A stretch of 64,000 nt of DNA from Streptosporangiaceae bacterium NEAU-GS5. GTDB lineage: Bacteria; Actinomycetota; Actinomycetes; Streptosporangiales; Streptosporangiaceae. Location of the stretch: the NCBI GenBank assembly GCA_017592665.1, contig JAGFNW010000005.1, positions 1 to 64,000 of the forward strand, given 5' to 3'. Under the pieces are notes generated by a model. The model had not been told where the DNA came from. It made no database searches and saw only the letters and a program-made list of their open reading frames with translations. Positions 33,565 to 42,273 of the stretch are shown piece by piece; position 1 is the first letter of the stretch, and each line of letters begins with the position of its first letter. Position numbers and translations under genes: made by a program.

Positions 33565-34347
33565 CTAACGTGGACGCGGGACCCCCGGCCCATAGGTCTC
33601 GCGCACGATCTGCCCCAACTTGCCCGGCGCGCCGAGGTAGGTGCCGTTGACTTCCAGCCGCACCAGGCCCGCGTTGCCGAATTCCACCCGCATCTTGTCC
33701 TTGGTCATCCAGGTCGAGGTCTTGCCGGTGGGGATGGTGCCCTCGAAGATCTGGACGCCCTTGGCGTCGCGGACGTCGACGTAGGCCGAGTGTGTCGCGG
33801 TGACCCGGAGGACCACCAGGCTGTCGTTCACGGCCGGGGCCACGCCCTGTGCGGGCCGCGCCGCCGGCTGCGCCACCGCCGGTGTCTTGACCGCCGGCGT
33901 CTTGGCCGTCGCGCTCGAGGCCACCGCCGCCGGCTTCACCCCGGCCGCGGAGTCGACCTCGGCCGTCTCCGGGCCCCCCATGACCCGGACCACGCCGAAG
34001 ACCACCACCACAGCGAGCGCCACCGCCATCGCGAGCGTCCAGTTGGGCGTGCGGCGATCGCGCAGCTTGATGGGCATGTCGACCTTGAACACGGACGCCG
34101 CGCGCACCGGCTGCACGCCGGCGTGATGATCGTCGTACTCGCGGACGAGCGCGTCCGCGTCGGCGCCCACCTCATTGGCGAGCGCGCGCAGATGACCGCG
34201 CGTGTAGAAATCGCCGCCGCACAGCGAGAAATCGTCCCGCTCGATAGCGTGAATGATGGCCTCGCGGATGCGGGTGCGGCCGCTCAACTGGCCCACGGTC
34301 AGCCCCGCCTGCCAGCGGGCCTCCGCCAAAGTCGCGCCGATAGACAT
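33565..34347 (-). CDS. RodZ-like helix-turn-helix membrane protein
   Basis: A 260-residue protein with an N-terminal HTH_25 domain ([20 protein letters not shown]; then the [14 protein letters not shown] block), a single transmembrane helix ([19 protein letters not shown], about residues 104-122), an Ala/Pro/Val linker and a C-terminal DUF4115-like beta domain ([19 protein letters not shown]). This is the layout of RodZ, a cell-shape protein that links the cytoskeleton to wall synthesis. It sits between ftsK and rimO, as in other actinomycetes, and begins 82 bases after ftsK. Confidence 0.85.
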   Translation of the reverse strand: MSIGATLAEARWQAGLTVGQLSGRTRIREAIIHAIERDDFSLCGGDFYTRGHLRALANEVGADADALVREYDDHHAGVQPVRAASVFKVDMPIKLRDRRTPNWTLAMAVALAVVVVFGVVRVMGGPETAEVDSAAGVKPAAVASSATAKTPAVKTPAVAQPAARPAQGVAPAVNDSLVVLRVTATHSAYVDVRDAKGVQIFEGTIPTGKTSTWMTKDKMRVEFGNAGLVRLEVNGTYLGAPGKLGQIVRETYGPGVPRPR

Positions 34348-34429
34348 CCAGGCGCCTCCCCACCCCCGACGTTGCGTAGTGAGACATATTCAACCAGTAA
34401 CACCGGGGGGAGGTGACGCAGGGGGGCCG

Positions 34430-36940
34430 TCAACCACCCCGCAGGTCGGCGAGAAGGCCGGGCAGGTCGTCCGGCTTGACCATGACCTCACGCGCCTTTG
34501 AGCCCTCGCTGGGGCCGACCACGTTTCGGCTCTCCAGGAGATCCATGAGACGACCGGCCTTGGCGAACCCCACCCGCAGCTTGCGCTGCAGCATGGACGT
34601 CGAGCCGAACTGGGTGGTCACGATCAGCTCGGCCGCCTGGATCAGCAGGTCGAGGTCGTCGCCGATCTCCTCGTCGACCTCCCGTTTGGCGGCCGCGGGG
34701 GCCGCCACGTCGTCGCGGTATTCGACCTGCATCTGCGCCTTGCAGTGCGCGACGATCTCGTTGATCTCCTTCTCGGAGACGTAGGCGTTCTGCAGCCGCA
34801 TGGTCTTGCTGGCGCCCATCGGCAGGAAGAGCGCGTCACCCTGGCCGACCAGCTTCTCGGCGCCCGGCTGGTCGAGGATGACCCGGCTGTCGGCCAGGCT
34901 GCTGGTGGCGAACGCCAGCCGGGACGGCACGTTGGCCTTGATCAGACCGGTCACGACGTCGACGGACGGCCGCTGGGTGGCGATCACGAGGTGGATCCCG
35001 GCGGCGCGGGCCAGCTGGGTGATCCGGACGATCGAGTCCTCCACGTCGCGCGGGGCGACCATCATGAGGTCGGCCAGCTCGTCGACGATCACCAGAAGAT
35101 ACGGATAGGGCTGGTAGACGCGCTCGCTGCCGGGCGGGGGCTTGAGCTTTCCGGCGCGCACGGCCTTGTTGAAGTCGTCGACATGCCGAAAGCCGCTGGC
35201 GGCGAGGTCGTCGTAGCGCCGGTCCATCTCCCCCACGACCCATTCGAGGGCCTCGGCGGCCTTCTTCGGGTTGGTGATGATCGGCGTGATCAGGTGGGGG
35301 ATGCCCTCGTACGTGTTGAGCTCGACCCGCTTGGGGTCGACCAGCACCATCCGCACCTCGTCCGGCGTGGACCGCATGAGGATCGAGCAGATCAGCCCGT
35401 TGATACAGGTCGACTTGCCGGCGCCGGTGGCGCCCGCGATCAGGATGTGCGGCATCTTGGCCAGGTTGGCCACGATGGTGCGGCCTTCGACGTCCTTGCC
35501 GAGCCCGACGATCATCGGGTGGTGGTCGGCCTGGGCCACCTGCGAGCGCAGCACGTCGCCGAGCGAGACGAGATCCTTGTCGGTGTTGGGGATCTCGACC
35601 CCGATCGCCGACTTGCCTGGGATGGGCGACAGGATCCGCACGTCGGCCGACTTCACGGCGTACGCGATGTTCTTGGTGAGCGCGGTGACCTTCTCCACCT
35701 TCACCGCGGGGCCCAGCTCGATCTCGTAGCGGGTGACGGTCGGCCCCCGGGTGAACCCGATCACCTGGGCGTCGATGGCGAACTGCTCGAGCACGCTGGT
35801 CAGCGCGTTGACCACGACCGTGTTGCCCTTGGTCTGCGGCTTGGGCGCGGTGCCCGGCTTCAGCAGCTGGGCGCCCGGCAGAGTGTAAGGGCCGGCCTGG
35901 GACGACAGCACGAGCTGCTCGACCGTGCGCGGCGGCGGGGTCGGCAGCGGCGGCTGCGGGGGCGGCTGAGACGACGCGACCGGCTCGTCCTCCACCGGCT
36001 CCGGCACGACGCCCGCGCTCGGGCCCTTCTCGGCCAGCACCGGTGTGTCGTACGGCGGGTCGCCCTCGCGCTCCAGCGGGGTGGGCGCCTGCTTGCGCGA
36101 GCGCTTCGAACGCTTCTCGGCGGCCGGCTTCTCCACCGGCGACGACGGGACGTTCTCCTGGGCCGGGGGGCGCTCGAAGAGCAGGTGCCGGATCTCGTGG
36201 AACCGCTCGGGGATGCGGTGGATCGGGGTCGCGGTGATGACCAGCACGCCGAAGCCTGACAGCATCAGCAGCAGTGGAATCGTCACGAACGCCGGCAGGA
36301 TGCTCGCGGGCGGGGCCGACACGATGAAGCCGAGCATGCCGCCCGCCTGCGACACCTTGTCCATGCCGTCGCTGCCGCCGCCGGACGGATAGGGCGTTTC
36401 GTGCGCGACATGGACGACTCCGAGGATGCCGGTCAGCAGCGCGGTCCAGCCGATGACCATGCGGCCCGTCTCGGCGTTCTGGTCGGGATGGCGCAGCAGC
36501 CGCCACGACAGCAGCGCGAGCAGGATCGGCACGGACCAGGTCAGCGACCCGACCACGCCGTGGACCACCGCGTCGACCACGGTGGCCACCTCGTTCTTGG
36601 TCTCCCGCCAGGTCATCGTGGCCAGCACGATCGCCCCGGCGAGCACGGAAAGGCCCACCCCGTCGCGCCGGTGCGCCGGGTCGAGGTCGCGGGCCCCCTG
36701 GCCGAGGGCCCGGGCGGCGCTGCCGATGCCGTGGGCGAGCAGCAGCCAGAGGCCGATCACCAACTTGCCGATCATCATGAAAACCCACGAGATGGGATCC
36801 TGACCGGTGGCGACGGGCCTCCTGGCGGGCCCGCGCCGGGCTGGTCTGCGGGCCGGAGGCCGCTTGCCCGAGCCCGTACGGGAGCCCGAGCGGGCGGGAG
36901 TCCGCTTGTTGGGACTACCTCCAGACGTACGGGTGGCCAT
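34430..36940 (-). CDS. ftsK: DNA translocase FtsK/SpoIIIE
   Basis: FtsK pumps chromosomal DNA through the division septum. The 836-residue protein starts MATRTSGGSPNKRT; upstream frame is not conserved. A basic N-terminus precedes four transmembrane helices (about residues 55-240), then a Pro-rich linker, and the motor: Walker A GATGAGKST (about residue 505) and Walker B LLVIVDELADLM (about 620). The C-terminal gamma winged helix (ELIVTTQFGSTSMLQRKLRV, then AGRLMDLLE) recognises polar DNA sequences. It heads the minus-strand core run ending at clgR and is divergent from the XRE-ImmA gene. Confidence 0.95.
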   Translation of the reverse strand: MATRTSGGSPNKRTPARSGSRTGSGKRPPARRPARRGPARRPVATGQDPISWVFMMIGKLVIGLWLLLAHGIGSAARALGQGARDLDPAHRRDGVGLSVLAGAIVLATMTWRETKNEVATVVDAVVHGVVGSLTWSVPILLALLSWRLLRHPDQNAETGRMVIGWTALLTGILGVVHVAHETPYPSGGGSDGMDKVSQAGGMLGFIVSAPPASILPAFVTIPLLLMLSGFGVLVITATPIHRIPERFHEIRHLLFERPPAQENVPSSPVEKPAAEKRSKRSRKQAPTPLEREGDPPYDTPVLAEKGPSAGVVPEPVEDEPVASSQPPPQPPLPTPPPRTVEQLVLSSQAGPYTLPGAQLLKPGTAPKPQTKGNTVVVNALTSVLEQFAIDAQVIGFTRGPTVTRYEIELGPAVKVEKVTALTKNIAYAVKSADVRILSPIPGKSAIGVEIPNTDKDLVSLGDVLRSQVAQADHHPMIVGLGKDVEGRTIVANLAKMPHILIAGATGAGKSTCINGLICSILMRSTPDEVRMVLVDPKRVELNTYEGIPHLITPIITNPKKAAEALEWVVGEMDRRYDDLAASGFRHVDDFNKAVRAGKLKPPPGSERVYQPYPYLLVIVDELADLMMVAPRDVEDSIVRITQLARAAGIHLVIATQRPSVDVVTGLIKANVPSRLAFATSSLADSRVILDQPGAEKLVGQGDALFLPMGASKTMRLQNAYVSEKEINEIVAHCKAQMQVEYRDDVAAPAAAKREVDEEIGDDLDLLIQAAELIVTTQFGSTSMLQRKLRVGFAKAGRLMDLLESRNVVGPSEGSKAREVMVKPDDLPGLLADLRGG

Positions 36941-37026
36941 GATGACCAAGTTACGTCCTGCGGCCATCGAGACGGCGGTAGCCACGCCGTGCGCCGCCCG
37001 TGCTCCTGGCCCCTGCCCCAAGGGAC

Positions 37027-37041
37027 GTGCGATTATCGCAC
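37027..37041. promoter_or_regulatory. Perfect 15-bp operator at the XRE-ImmA start
   Basis: GTGCGATTATCGCAC is a perfect 7-1-7 inverted repeat ending one base before the ATG. It contains GATTAT exactly 7-12 bases upstream of the start codon, the place of a -10 element for a leaderless mRNA. Binding of the encoded XRE domain would cover promoter and start. Confidence 0.7.
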
Positions 37042-37042
37042 T

Positions 37043-38140
37043 ATGGCCGTGGAACTGAACTGGACCGACATCGGCAGCCGCGTTCGCGAGGCGCGTCTGG
37101 CCGCGGGGCTGTCCCAGGACCAGCTCGCCGACCTCATCGGCCTGGATCGGACCATGGTCAGCAAGGTCGAGGCCGGCACGAGGCGGCTGGATGCGCTTGA
37201 GCTCGTCCGGCTCTCGCAAGCGCTGGAACTGCCGATCGGCCACTTTCTCGACCCGGCCCCGGAGATCATCTCCCGGCGGGCCTCTTTGGCGGATGACACC
37301 GCCACCGACGCCTCTCGCTCCTCCTATCGGATGGACGCTCTGCTCTCGGCATGGTTTCGGGACATCCGCCTGCTGATGTCCCTGGGCACTTTCCGCCCAA
37401 GCGTCCCGCTGCGGTATCCCGGCAGAGCCCGCGATCAGGAAGGCGCACGGGCCGCGGCGCGCTGGATACGCTCACAACTGCAACTTGGCGATGAGCCGAT
37501 CGACTCGATGGCAGACATATGCGAACGGTGCGGACAACTGATCCTGATCACCGATCTGCCAGGGGAAGGGGCGTCGGCGACCGATGGCGACATCGCCGCC
37601 GCCGTTGTCAGCCGCTTCGGCGATCCGGGACGACGCCGCGCCACCGCCGCCCACGAACTCGGTCACATGGTGCTCGGCGACGAATACTCCACCGACCTGG
37701 GAGTCTCGTCTTCCCGCGAGTCCCGCGAAGCGGTCATCGACGCCTTCGCGGCGGAACTCCTGCTTCCTCAGGCCGTGATCTCATCAAGCCTTGGTGAGAC
37801 GGAGCACGTCCGATCCACCCTGGTCGGCTTGGCCGCACGCTATCGGACGTCCTGGTCGCTCGCGTTGCGACAAGCCAAGGCCGCGGACATGCTCGATCAG
37901 CTGCAGCTGGATCGCCTGCGGAATTGTCTTCCAACGCGCGCCGAGTTCATGGACACCTTGGGCTGGACGCCGCAACCCGACCTCGCTTCGATCACGGTGC
38001 CACCCCGGTTCGCCCATGCCGTCATTCAGGCTTATCGGAAGGGACTCATCACCGACGCGCGCGCGATTGAGCTGATGCATGGCCAGCTGACCGACAAGTC
38101 GGACCTCCCCCCGCTCCCCGACGAGGATCTCAACCCATGA
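37043..38140 (+). CDS. XRE helix-turn-helix protein fused to ImmA/IrrE metallopeptidase
   Basis: The 365-residue protein has an N-terminal XRE DNA-binding domain (IGSRVREARLAAGLSQDQLA, then VSKVEAGTRRL) and a central zinc-peptidase domain with AAHELGHMVLGDE, the HExxH motif of the ImmA/IrrE family, about residues 210-222. Proteins of this kind cleave a partner repressor or act as the regulator of toxin-antitoxin or phage-related loci. It overlaps the next gene by ATGA. The ATG at 37043 has no ribosome site but sits directly on a palindromic promoter. GC content looks lower than in neighbouring core genes, in keeping with acquisition. Confidence 0.85.
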   Translation: MAVELNWTDIGSRVREARLAAGLSQDQLADLIGLDRTMVSKVEAGTRRLDALELVRLSQALELPIGHFLDPAPEIISRRASLADDTATDASRSSYRMDALLSAWFRDIRLLMSLGTFRPSVPLRYPGRARDQEGARAAARWIRSQLQLGDEPIDSMADICERCGQLILITDLPGEGASATDGDIAAAVVSRFGDPGRRRATAAHELGHMVLGDEYSTDLGVSSSRESREAVIDAFAAELLLPQAVISSSLGETEHVRSTLVGLAARYRTSWSLALRQAKAADMLDQLQLDRLRNCLPTRAEFMDTLGWTPQPDLASITVPPRFAHAVIQAYRKGLITDARAIELMHGQLTDKSDLPPLPDEDLNP

Positions 38141-38493
38141 CCGTGCCACCACTGCCTCCGTTGGTGGCGGACACGATGGTCATCCATCACTTCGCGCTCG
38201 CTGATCGAATCGACGTGCTGGGCGCCTACGTGACTCAACTGACCACCACCTACGTGGTGGAAAGCGAGATCCGGCGCTACCTCCGTGACTACCCGAGCCT
38301 GACCCGGGTCGGGCGCAACGGAGGCATCGACATTCACGGAACGATCTGGCTGCTCACCCGCTTGTCCGCGCTTGGAAAGGCCACCCTGAGCGAAATCTGC
38401 GAGCTGGTCGATGTGCTGAGGGCGACGGGCATGCGACTGCCGTGCACGGGGGCCGAATTGCCACGGTGGGCGCGCGACCACAGCCTCCTGTGA
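38137..38493 (+). CDS. Short PIN-like protein coupled to the XRE-ImmA gene
   Basis: This 118-residue protein starts MTVPPLPPLVADTMVIHHFA; an aspartate after a hydrophobic strand (VADTMVIHHF) is the usual opening of a PIN-domain nuclease, and VESEIRRYL supplies a second acidic position. The rest (GKATLSEICELVDVLRATG) is compatible with the later PIN helices, but the protein is short and the third and fourth acidic residues are uncertain. ATGA overlap with the upstream gene implies a fixed two-protein ratio. A toxin or RNase role is inference from fold and context only. Confidence 0.6.
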   Translation: MTVPPLPPLVADTMVIHHFALADRIDVLGAYVTQLTTTYVVESEIRRYLRDYPSLTRVGRNGGIDIHGTIWLLTRLSALGKATLSEICELVDVLRATGMRLPCTGAELPRWARDHSLL

Positions 38494-38503
38494 TTCCATA
38501 TAG

Positions 38504-38519
38504 GCGAATTTAATTTCGC
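38504..38519. promoter_or_regulatory. AT-rich palindrome at the kdgK start
   Basis: GCGAATTTAATTTCGC has perfect GCGAA/TTCGC arms and one mismatched pair inside. TAATTT lies 7-12 bases before the ATG at 38523, the position of a -10 element for a leaderless mRNA. It may be the operator of a uronate regulator. Confidence 0.45.
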
Positions 38520-38522
38520 TAC

Positions 38523-39491
38523 ATGGGACGGTCGGTTGGTGTGGATGTCGTGGTGGTCGGGGAGCCTCTTGTGGAGTTCTCGGCCGATCGGGCGCTGGGC
38601 GAGGCCGAGGTGTTCCGGCTGTCGTTCTCGGGGGACGCGCTCAACGCGTCGGTGGCCGCGGCCGCGGCGGGAGCCCACGTGGCGCTGGTCACCCGCGTCG
38701 GCAGGGACGAGTTCGGCGAACGGCTGATCGCGTTCGCGGCCGCGCACGGCGTGCATACCGCCTGGATGCGGCCGGGCGACGGCTCGACGGGCGCGTACGC
38801 CGTGGGGGCCGACCCGACCGGGTCGCGCGCCTTCGCCTACCTCCGTGCCGCTTCGGCCGCGACGCGGATGACGGCCGACGACGTCGACGACTCCCCCGTC
38901 GCCGAGGCGCGGGTGGTGCTGCTGTCCGGGGTCGGCGCGGCCGTGGCCGAGCCGACCGTGCTGCGCGCCGCCGAGGTCGCCTCCGGCCGCGTCGTGTACG
39001 ACCCGAACTACCGCGGCAGGCTGACCACGCCCGAGGCGGCCCGCCGCGTGCTGGAGCGGGTGGCCCCGCACGCGGCGCTGGTCACCCCGTCCTGCCCGGG
39101 CGACAGCGGCCCCCTGTTCGGGACGGACGACCCGGACGAGACGGCCGGGAAGGCGCTGGCGCTGGGCGCCCGCGCGGTGGCCGTCACGCGAGGACCGGAG
39201 GGCGTGCTGCTCCGCTATGGGGGCGGAGCGGGGGCCGGCACGCCCTCCCTCGAGCATGTGCCGGCGTTTCCGGCCGGGCGGATCGTCGACCAGACGGGTG
39301 CGGGCGACGCCTTCGCGGGCGCGCTGTCGGCGTGGCTGGCCCGCGGCGCCGACCTTGCGGAGGCCGTGCGCGCGGGGGCCGCGGCCGCCGCGGTCTCGCT
39401 CGAAGGGCAGGGCGGCACGGGCCGGGTCGCGGCCCGTGCCGAAATCGAGGCGCTGCTCCAGATGGCTATGCCAGGCGCGGAGACCTTCTGA
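38523..39491 (+). CDS. kdgK: 2-Keto-3-deoxygluconate kinase (PfkB family)
   Basis: KdgK phosphorylates 2-keto-3-deoxygluconate (KDG) to KDPG, the step after KduD in uronate breakdown. The 322-residue protein has the PfkB N-terminal GDALNASVAAAAAG block, and the C-terminal signature DQTGAGDAFAGAL, where the second Asp (about residue 262) is the catalytic base. Nearby kduI and kduD make KDG kinase the best reading among PfkB sugar kinases. It ends inside the last 26 bases of the convergent permease gene. No KDPG aldolase is in the window. Confidence 0.8.
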   Translation: MGRSVGVDVVVVGEPLVEFSADRALGEAEVFRLSFSGDALNASVAAAAAGAHVALVTRVGRDEFGERLIAFAAAHGVHTAWMRPGDGSTGAYAVGADPTGSRAFAYLRAASAATRMTADDVDDSPVAEARVVLLSGVGAAVAEPTVLRAAEVASGRVVYDPNYRGRLTTPEAARRVLERVAPHAALVTPSCPGDSGPLFGTDDPDETAGKALALGARAVAVTRGPEGVLLRYGGGAGAGTPSLEHVPAFPAGRIVDQTGAGDAFAGALSAWLARGADLAEAVRAGAAAAAVSLEGQGGTGRVAARAEIEALLQMAMPGAETF

Positions 39492-40824
39492 GCGCCCAGT
39501 AGAGGCCGAAGGAGATCAGGAAACCGACTTCGAAGGCGATGTCACCCACGCCGGGGACCTTCGAAGGCACGACTCCGACGTACTTCTGCTGGTTGGAGAA
39601 GAGCCACACCGACAGCACCACGCCGACGACCATGGCGATGGGCCCGGCCCAGTTGGTGTAGGACCGGTCGTACAACGGCCCGGGGTCGCGCCGCAGATAC
39701 CAGTCGGCCAGGATCACGCCCAGCCACGGCCCGATCCAATACGAGATGACCAGCAGGAACGCCTCGTACTTCGAACCCGCGTCGGACAGCCCGGACAGCG
39801 CCACCAGGAAGCCGACCACGCCGCAGACCAGCGCCGTCATCGCGCGGCGGAGCGTAAGCGGGAGCCGTACGCCCATGGTGAGCAGCGACATCGAGCCCGA
39901 GTAGACGTTGAGGGCGTTGGCCGAGATGGCGCCGAGCGCGATGGCGAGCAGCGTCAGGTTGGCCACCACCGACGGCAGGTGGGAGGTGAACGCCGTGGTC
40001 GGCTGGCCCATCGCGTCGCCGCCGATGGTGACCGAGGCCGCGCCCACGACCTCGAGGACCACGGCCGACACGAACACTCCGGCACCGGCCGCCAGGCCGA
40101 CCGCGGTCTTGGAGGAGCCCGGCGGCAGGTAGCGGGTGTAGTCGGCGGCGTAGGGGTTCCAGCCGGCGGTGTAGCCGAAGCAGGCGCCGACCGTGAGCAG
40201 GAATCCGCCGATCCCGCCGCCGGCGCCGGCGTATCCAGGCGAGGCCTTGGACAGCACGATCACCGACGCGATCAGGAAGATCAGCGCGAGCACCGGGAAC
40301 GCGTACTTCTCGAAGGCCTGCACCAGATTGTGCCCGAAGTAGCCGAGCGTGATCATGATGGCCACGACGATCACCAGGCAGAGCCAGCCGGGGAGGCCCG
40401 TGAGCGTGTTCAGGGCCAGCGCGCCGCTGACGCTGTTGACCGCGAACCAGCCGATCCCGGCGGCCAGGGTGTTGAACGCGGACGGCAGCAGGTTGCCCCA
40501 GTAGCCGAACGCCGACCGGCCTAAGACCATCTGCGGCACGCCCACCGACGGGCCGCGCGCCGACAGCAGTCCTTGCGAGACCGCGCCGAGGCCGGTGCCG
40601 ACGATGATCGCCAGCACGGCCTGCCAGAAGCTCAGCTGGAAAACCGCCACCGCGAGCACGCCGAGGAAGACCGTGGCGAACTCGAGGTTGGGCGACATCC
40701 AGGTCCAGAAGAGGTCGCGCGGCCGCCCGTGCCGCTCCTCCAGGGGGATGAACTCGATGCCGCCCGGCTCGACGGCAGTGATCTTGTCTCCGTATTGGCC
40801 TTCTCGGACGTCGATGGTGCTCAT
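39466..40824 (-). CDS. NCS1-family nucleobase permease (FCY2-like)
   Basis: A 452-residue membrane protein with about twelve helices, of the purine-cytosine permease type. Motifs include WTWMSPNLEFATVFLGVLA near the first helix and GWNPYAADYTRYLPP in the middle, which resemble fungal FCY2 more than generic NCS1 proteins. It is the last gene of a three-gene minus-strand unit: cytosine deaminase, iron/2-oxoglutarate oxygenase, permease. The gap to the oxygenase stop is seven bases. Uptake of cytosine, 5-methylcytosine or thymine is inferred from the operon. Its end overlaps the end of kdgK by 26 bases. Confidence 0.85.
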   Translation of the reverse strand: MSTIDVREGQYGDKITAVEPGGIEFIPLEERHGRPRDLFWTWMSPNLEFATVFLGVLAVAVFQLSFWQAVLAIIVGTGLGAVSQGLLSARGPSVGVPQMVLGRSAFGYWGNLLPSAFNTLAAGIGWFAVNSVSGALALNTLTGLPGWLCLVIVVAIMITLGYFGHNLVQAFEKYAFPVLALIFLIASVIVLSKASPGYAGAGGGIGGFLLTVGACFGYTAGWNPYAADYTRYLPPGSSKTAVGLAAGAGVFVSAVVLEVVGAASVTIGGDAMGQPTTAFTSHLPSVVANLTLLAIALGAISANALNVYSGSMSLLTMGVRLPLTLRRAMTALVCGVVGFLVALSGLSDAGSKYEAFLLVISYWIGPWLGVILADWYLRRDPGPLYDRSYTNWAGPIAMVVGVVLSVWLFSNQQKYVGVVPSKVPGVGDIAFEVGFLISFGLYWALRRSPRLA

Positions 40825-40831
40825 GCAGTGC

Positions 40832-41770
40832 TCATACGGTGATCGCTCTCAACTTCTCGAGCAGATAGTCGGACGCCCTGACCGGGGAGTGCACGGACGT
40901 GCCCACAGGGAGGGACTCGACCTGGGCGTTGGGATTGCACTCGTAGAAATAGATGAGCGAGACGAGCTCTTCGTCGGGCGCGCTCGCGTCGGGGGGCAGC
41001 ACCCGATGCCGGTTGGACAGCCAGCGGTCGCCGGTCCAGCGGGCCAGCAGGTCGCCGATGTTGATCGTGAAGGAGTCGTCGACGTAGGGGGCGTCCTCCC
41101 AGGCGCCGTCCGCGAACACCTGCAGCCCGCCGACGCCCGGCTGCCGGTCGAGGATGGTGACGGTCCCGAAGTCGGTGTGCGGGCCGATCCTGAACTGGCC
41201 CGGCTCGGGCGGCCCGAGCAGCGACATGGGCGGATACCAGTTGATGTTCATGGTGTACGAGGGATGGGTGGCCGCGTCGAGGAACACCCTCGGCAGGCCG
41301 AGCGCCGTGCCGCAGATGAGCAGCAGTTCGTCGGCCAGCCGCCGCATGCGCGCCAGATATTCGGTGACCAGCGGCTCCAGCTCCGGGATCTCGCCCGGAT
41401 AGACGTTGTCGAGGAACCACACGGGGTCGTGCTCGGGGTCGTCCATCCGCTCGTCGGCGCCGACGGCGAAGGTCTCCTTGAGGTCGGGCGGGGTGGGCGT
41501 GCCCTCGGCGTAGCCGTTGGCCTCGGCGCCCGGCGGCAGCCAGCCCCGCCCGCCGATGGTCACCGCGTAGGGCTGTTTCTCCTTGTACGGCAGGGCGAAG
41601 AAGCGCTTGGCGGCGTCCCGGATGTCCGCGCGGAGCGCGGTGGGCACGCCGTGGCCCGTGACCAGCAGGAAGCCGACGTCGCAGAGGGCGGCGTCCACCT
41701 CCTCCGGGGCGGTAACCCGGTCGCCTTCGAACCAGCTTGTCAGGTCGACGATCGGAACACGCGTCGTCAT
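40832..41770 (-). CDS. IPNS-family iron/2-oxoglutarate oxygenase (thymine hydroxylase-like candidate)
   Basis: This 312-residue protein has the jelly-roll oxygenase fold of the isopenicillin N synthase family. The N-terminal DIOX_N region is IVDLTSWFEG and GFLLVTGHGVP; iron ligands are His198 and Asp200 (GPHTDFG) and His255 (NRHRVL). The RxS motif that usually binds 2-oxoglutarate appears altered: Ser271 is present but Leu stands where Arg is expected. The ATG at 41770 overlaps the deaminase stop (ATGA). Fungal thymine-7-hydroxylase belongs to this family and is the best functional idea given a deaminase and a base permease on either side; that is inference. Confidence 0.78.
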   Translation of the reverse strand: MTTRVPIVDLTSWFEGDRVTAPEEVDAALCDVGFLLVTGHGVPTALRADIRDAAKRFFALPYKEKQPYAVTIGGRGWLPPGAEANGYAEGTPTPPDLKETFAVGADERMDDPEHDPVWFLDNVYPGEIPELEPLVTEYLARMRRLADELLLICGTALGLPRVFLDAATHPSYTMNINWYPPMSLLGPPEPGQFRIGPHTDFGTVTILDRQPGVGGLQVFADGAWEDAPYVDDSFTINIGDLLARWTGDRWLSNRHRVLPPDASAPDEELVSLIYFYECNPNAQVESLPVGTSVHSPVRASDYLLEKLRAITV

Positions 41771-42207
41771 CTGCCGATGTCCTCGTTCCACAGGTCAGGA
41801 AATTTGGTGATGAACTCGGTCATGAGGTCGACGCACTCCTGGGAGTCGACGACCTCGACCTCGACCCCGTTCGCGGCCAGCCACTCGTGCTGGCCCATGA
41901 ACGTGCGGCACTCCCCCACGACCAGGCGGGAGATGCCGAACTGGCGGATCAGGCCGGAGCAGTACCAGCACGGGGACAACGTGGTGACCATGGTGGTGCC
42001 GCGGTAGGTGCGCTGGCGCCCGGCGTCGCGGAAGGCCGCCGTCTCGCCGTGAATGGACGGATCGCCGTCCTGGACCCTGCGGTTGTGGCCGCGGCCCAGC
42101 AGCTCGCCCTCCGGGCCGTACAACGCGGCCCCGATCGGAATGCCGCCGTCGGCGTATCCTCTCCGGGCCTCCTCGATCGCCACCACCAGCAGGTCTTCGC
42201 CGCGCAT
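41767..42207 (-). CDS. Yeast-type cytosine deaminase
   Basis: The 146-residue protein matches yeast cytosine deaminase (FCY1) along its length. Zinc ligands and catalytic Glu are His53-Gly-Glu55 (IHGETAAF) and Cys80/Cys83 (SPCWYC). Residues that hold free cytosine in the yeast enzyme also appear conserved: Asn42 in GRGHNRR, Phe103, and the C-terminal Trp140/Asp143 in LWNEDIGR (yeast WFEDIGE). This argues for a free-base deaminase rather than a nucleoside or tRNA deaminase. Bacteria normally use the unrelated CodA. It is first in the operon with the oxygenase and permease; a GATAGT at -12 suggests a leaderless mRNA. Confidence 0.85.
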   Translation of the reverse strand: MRGEDLLVVAIEEARRGYADGGIPIGAALYGPEGELLGRGHNRRVQDGDPSIHGETAAFRDAGRQRTYRGTTMVTTLSPCWYCSGLIRQFGISRLVVGECRTFMGQHEWLAANGVEVEVVDSQECVDLMTEFITKFPDLWNEDIGR

Positions 42208-42273
42208 ACCATCACTATCCGCCGTGAAGGTCGGTCCGAAAAGATCTCGGCCCGTTAAATGCGTGTGTCTGAA

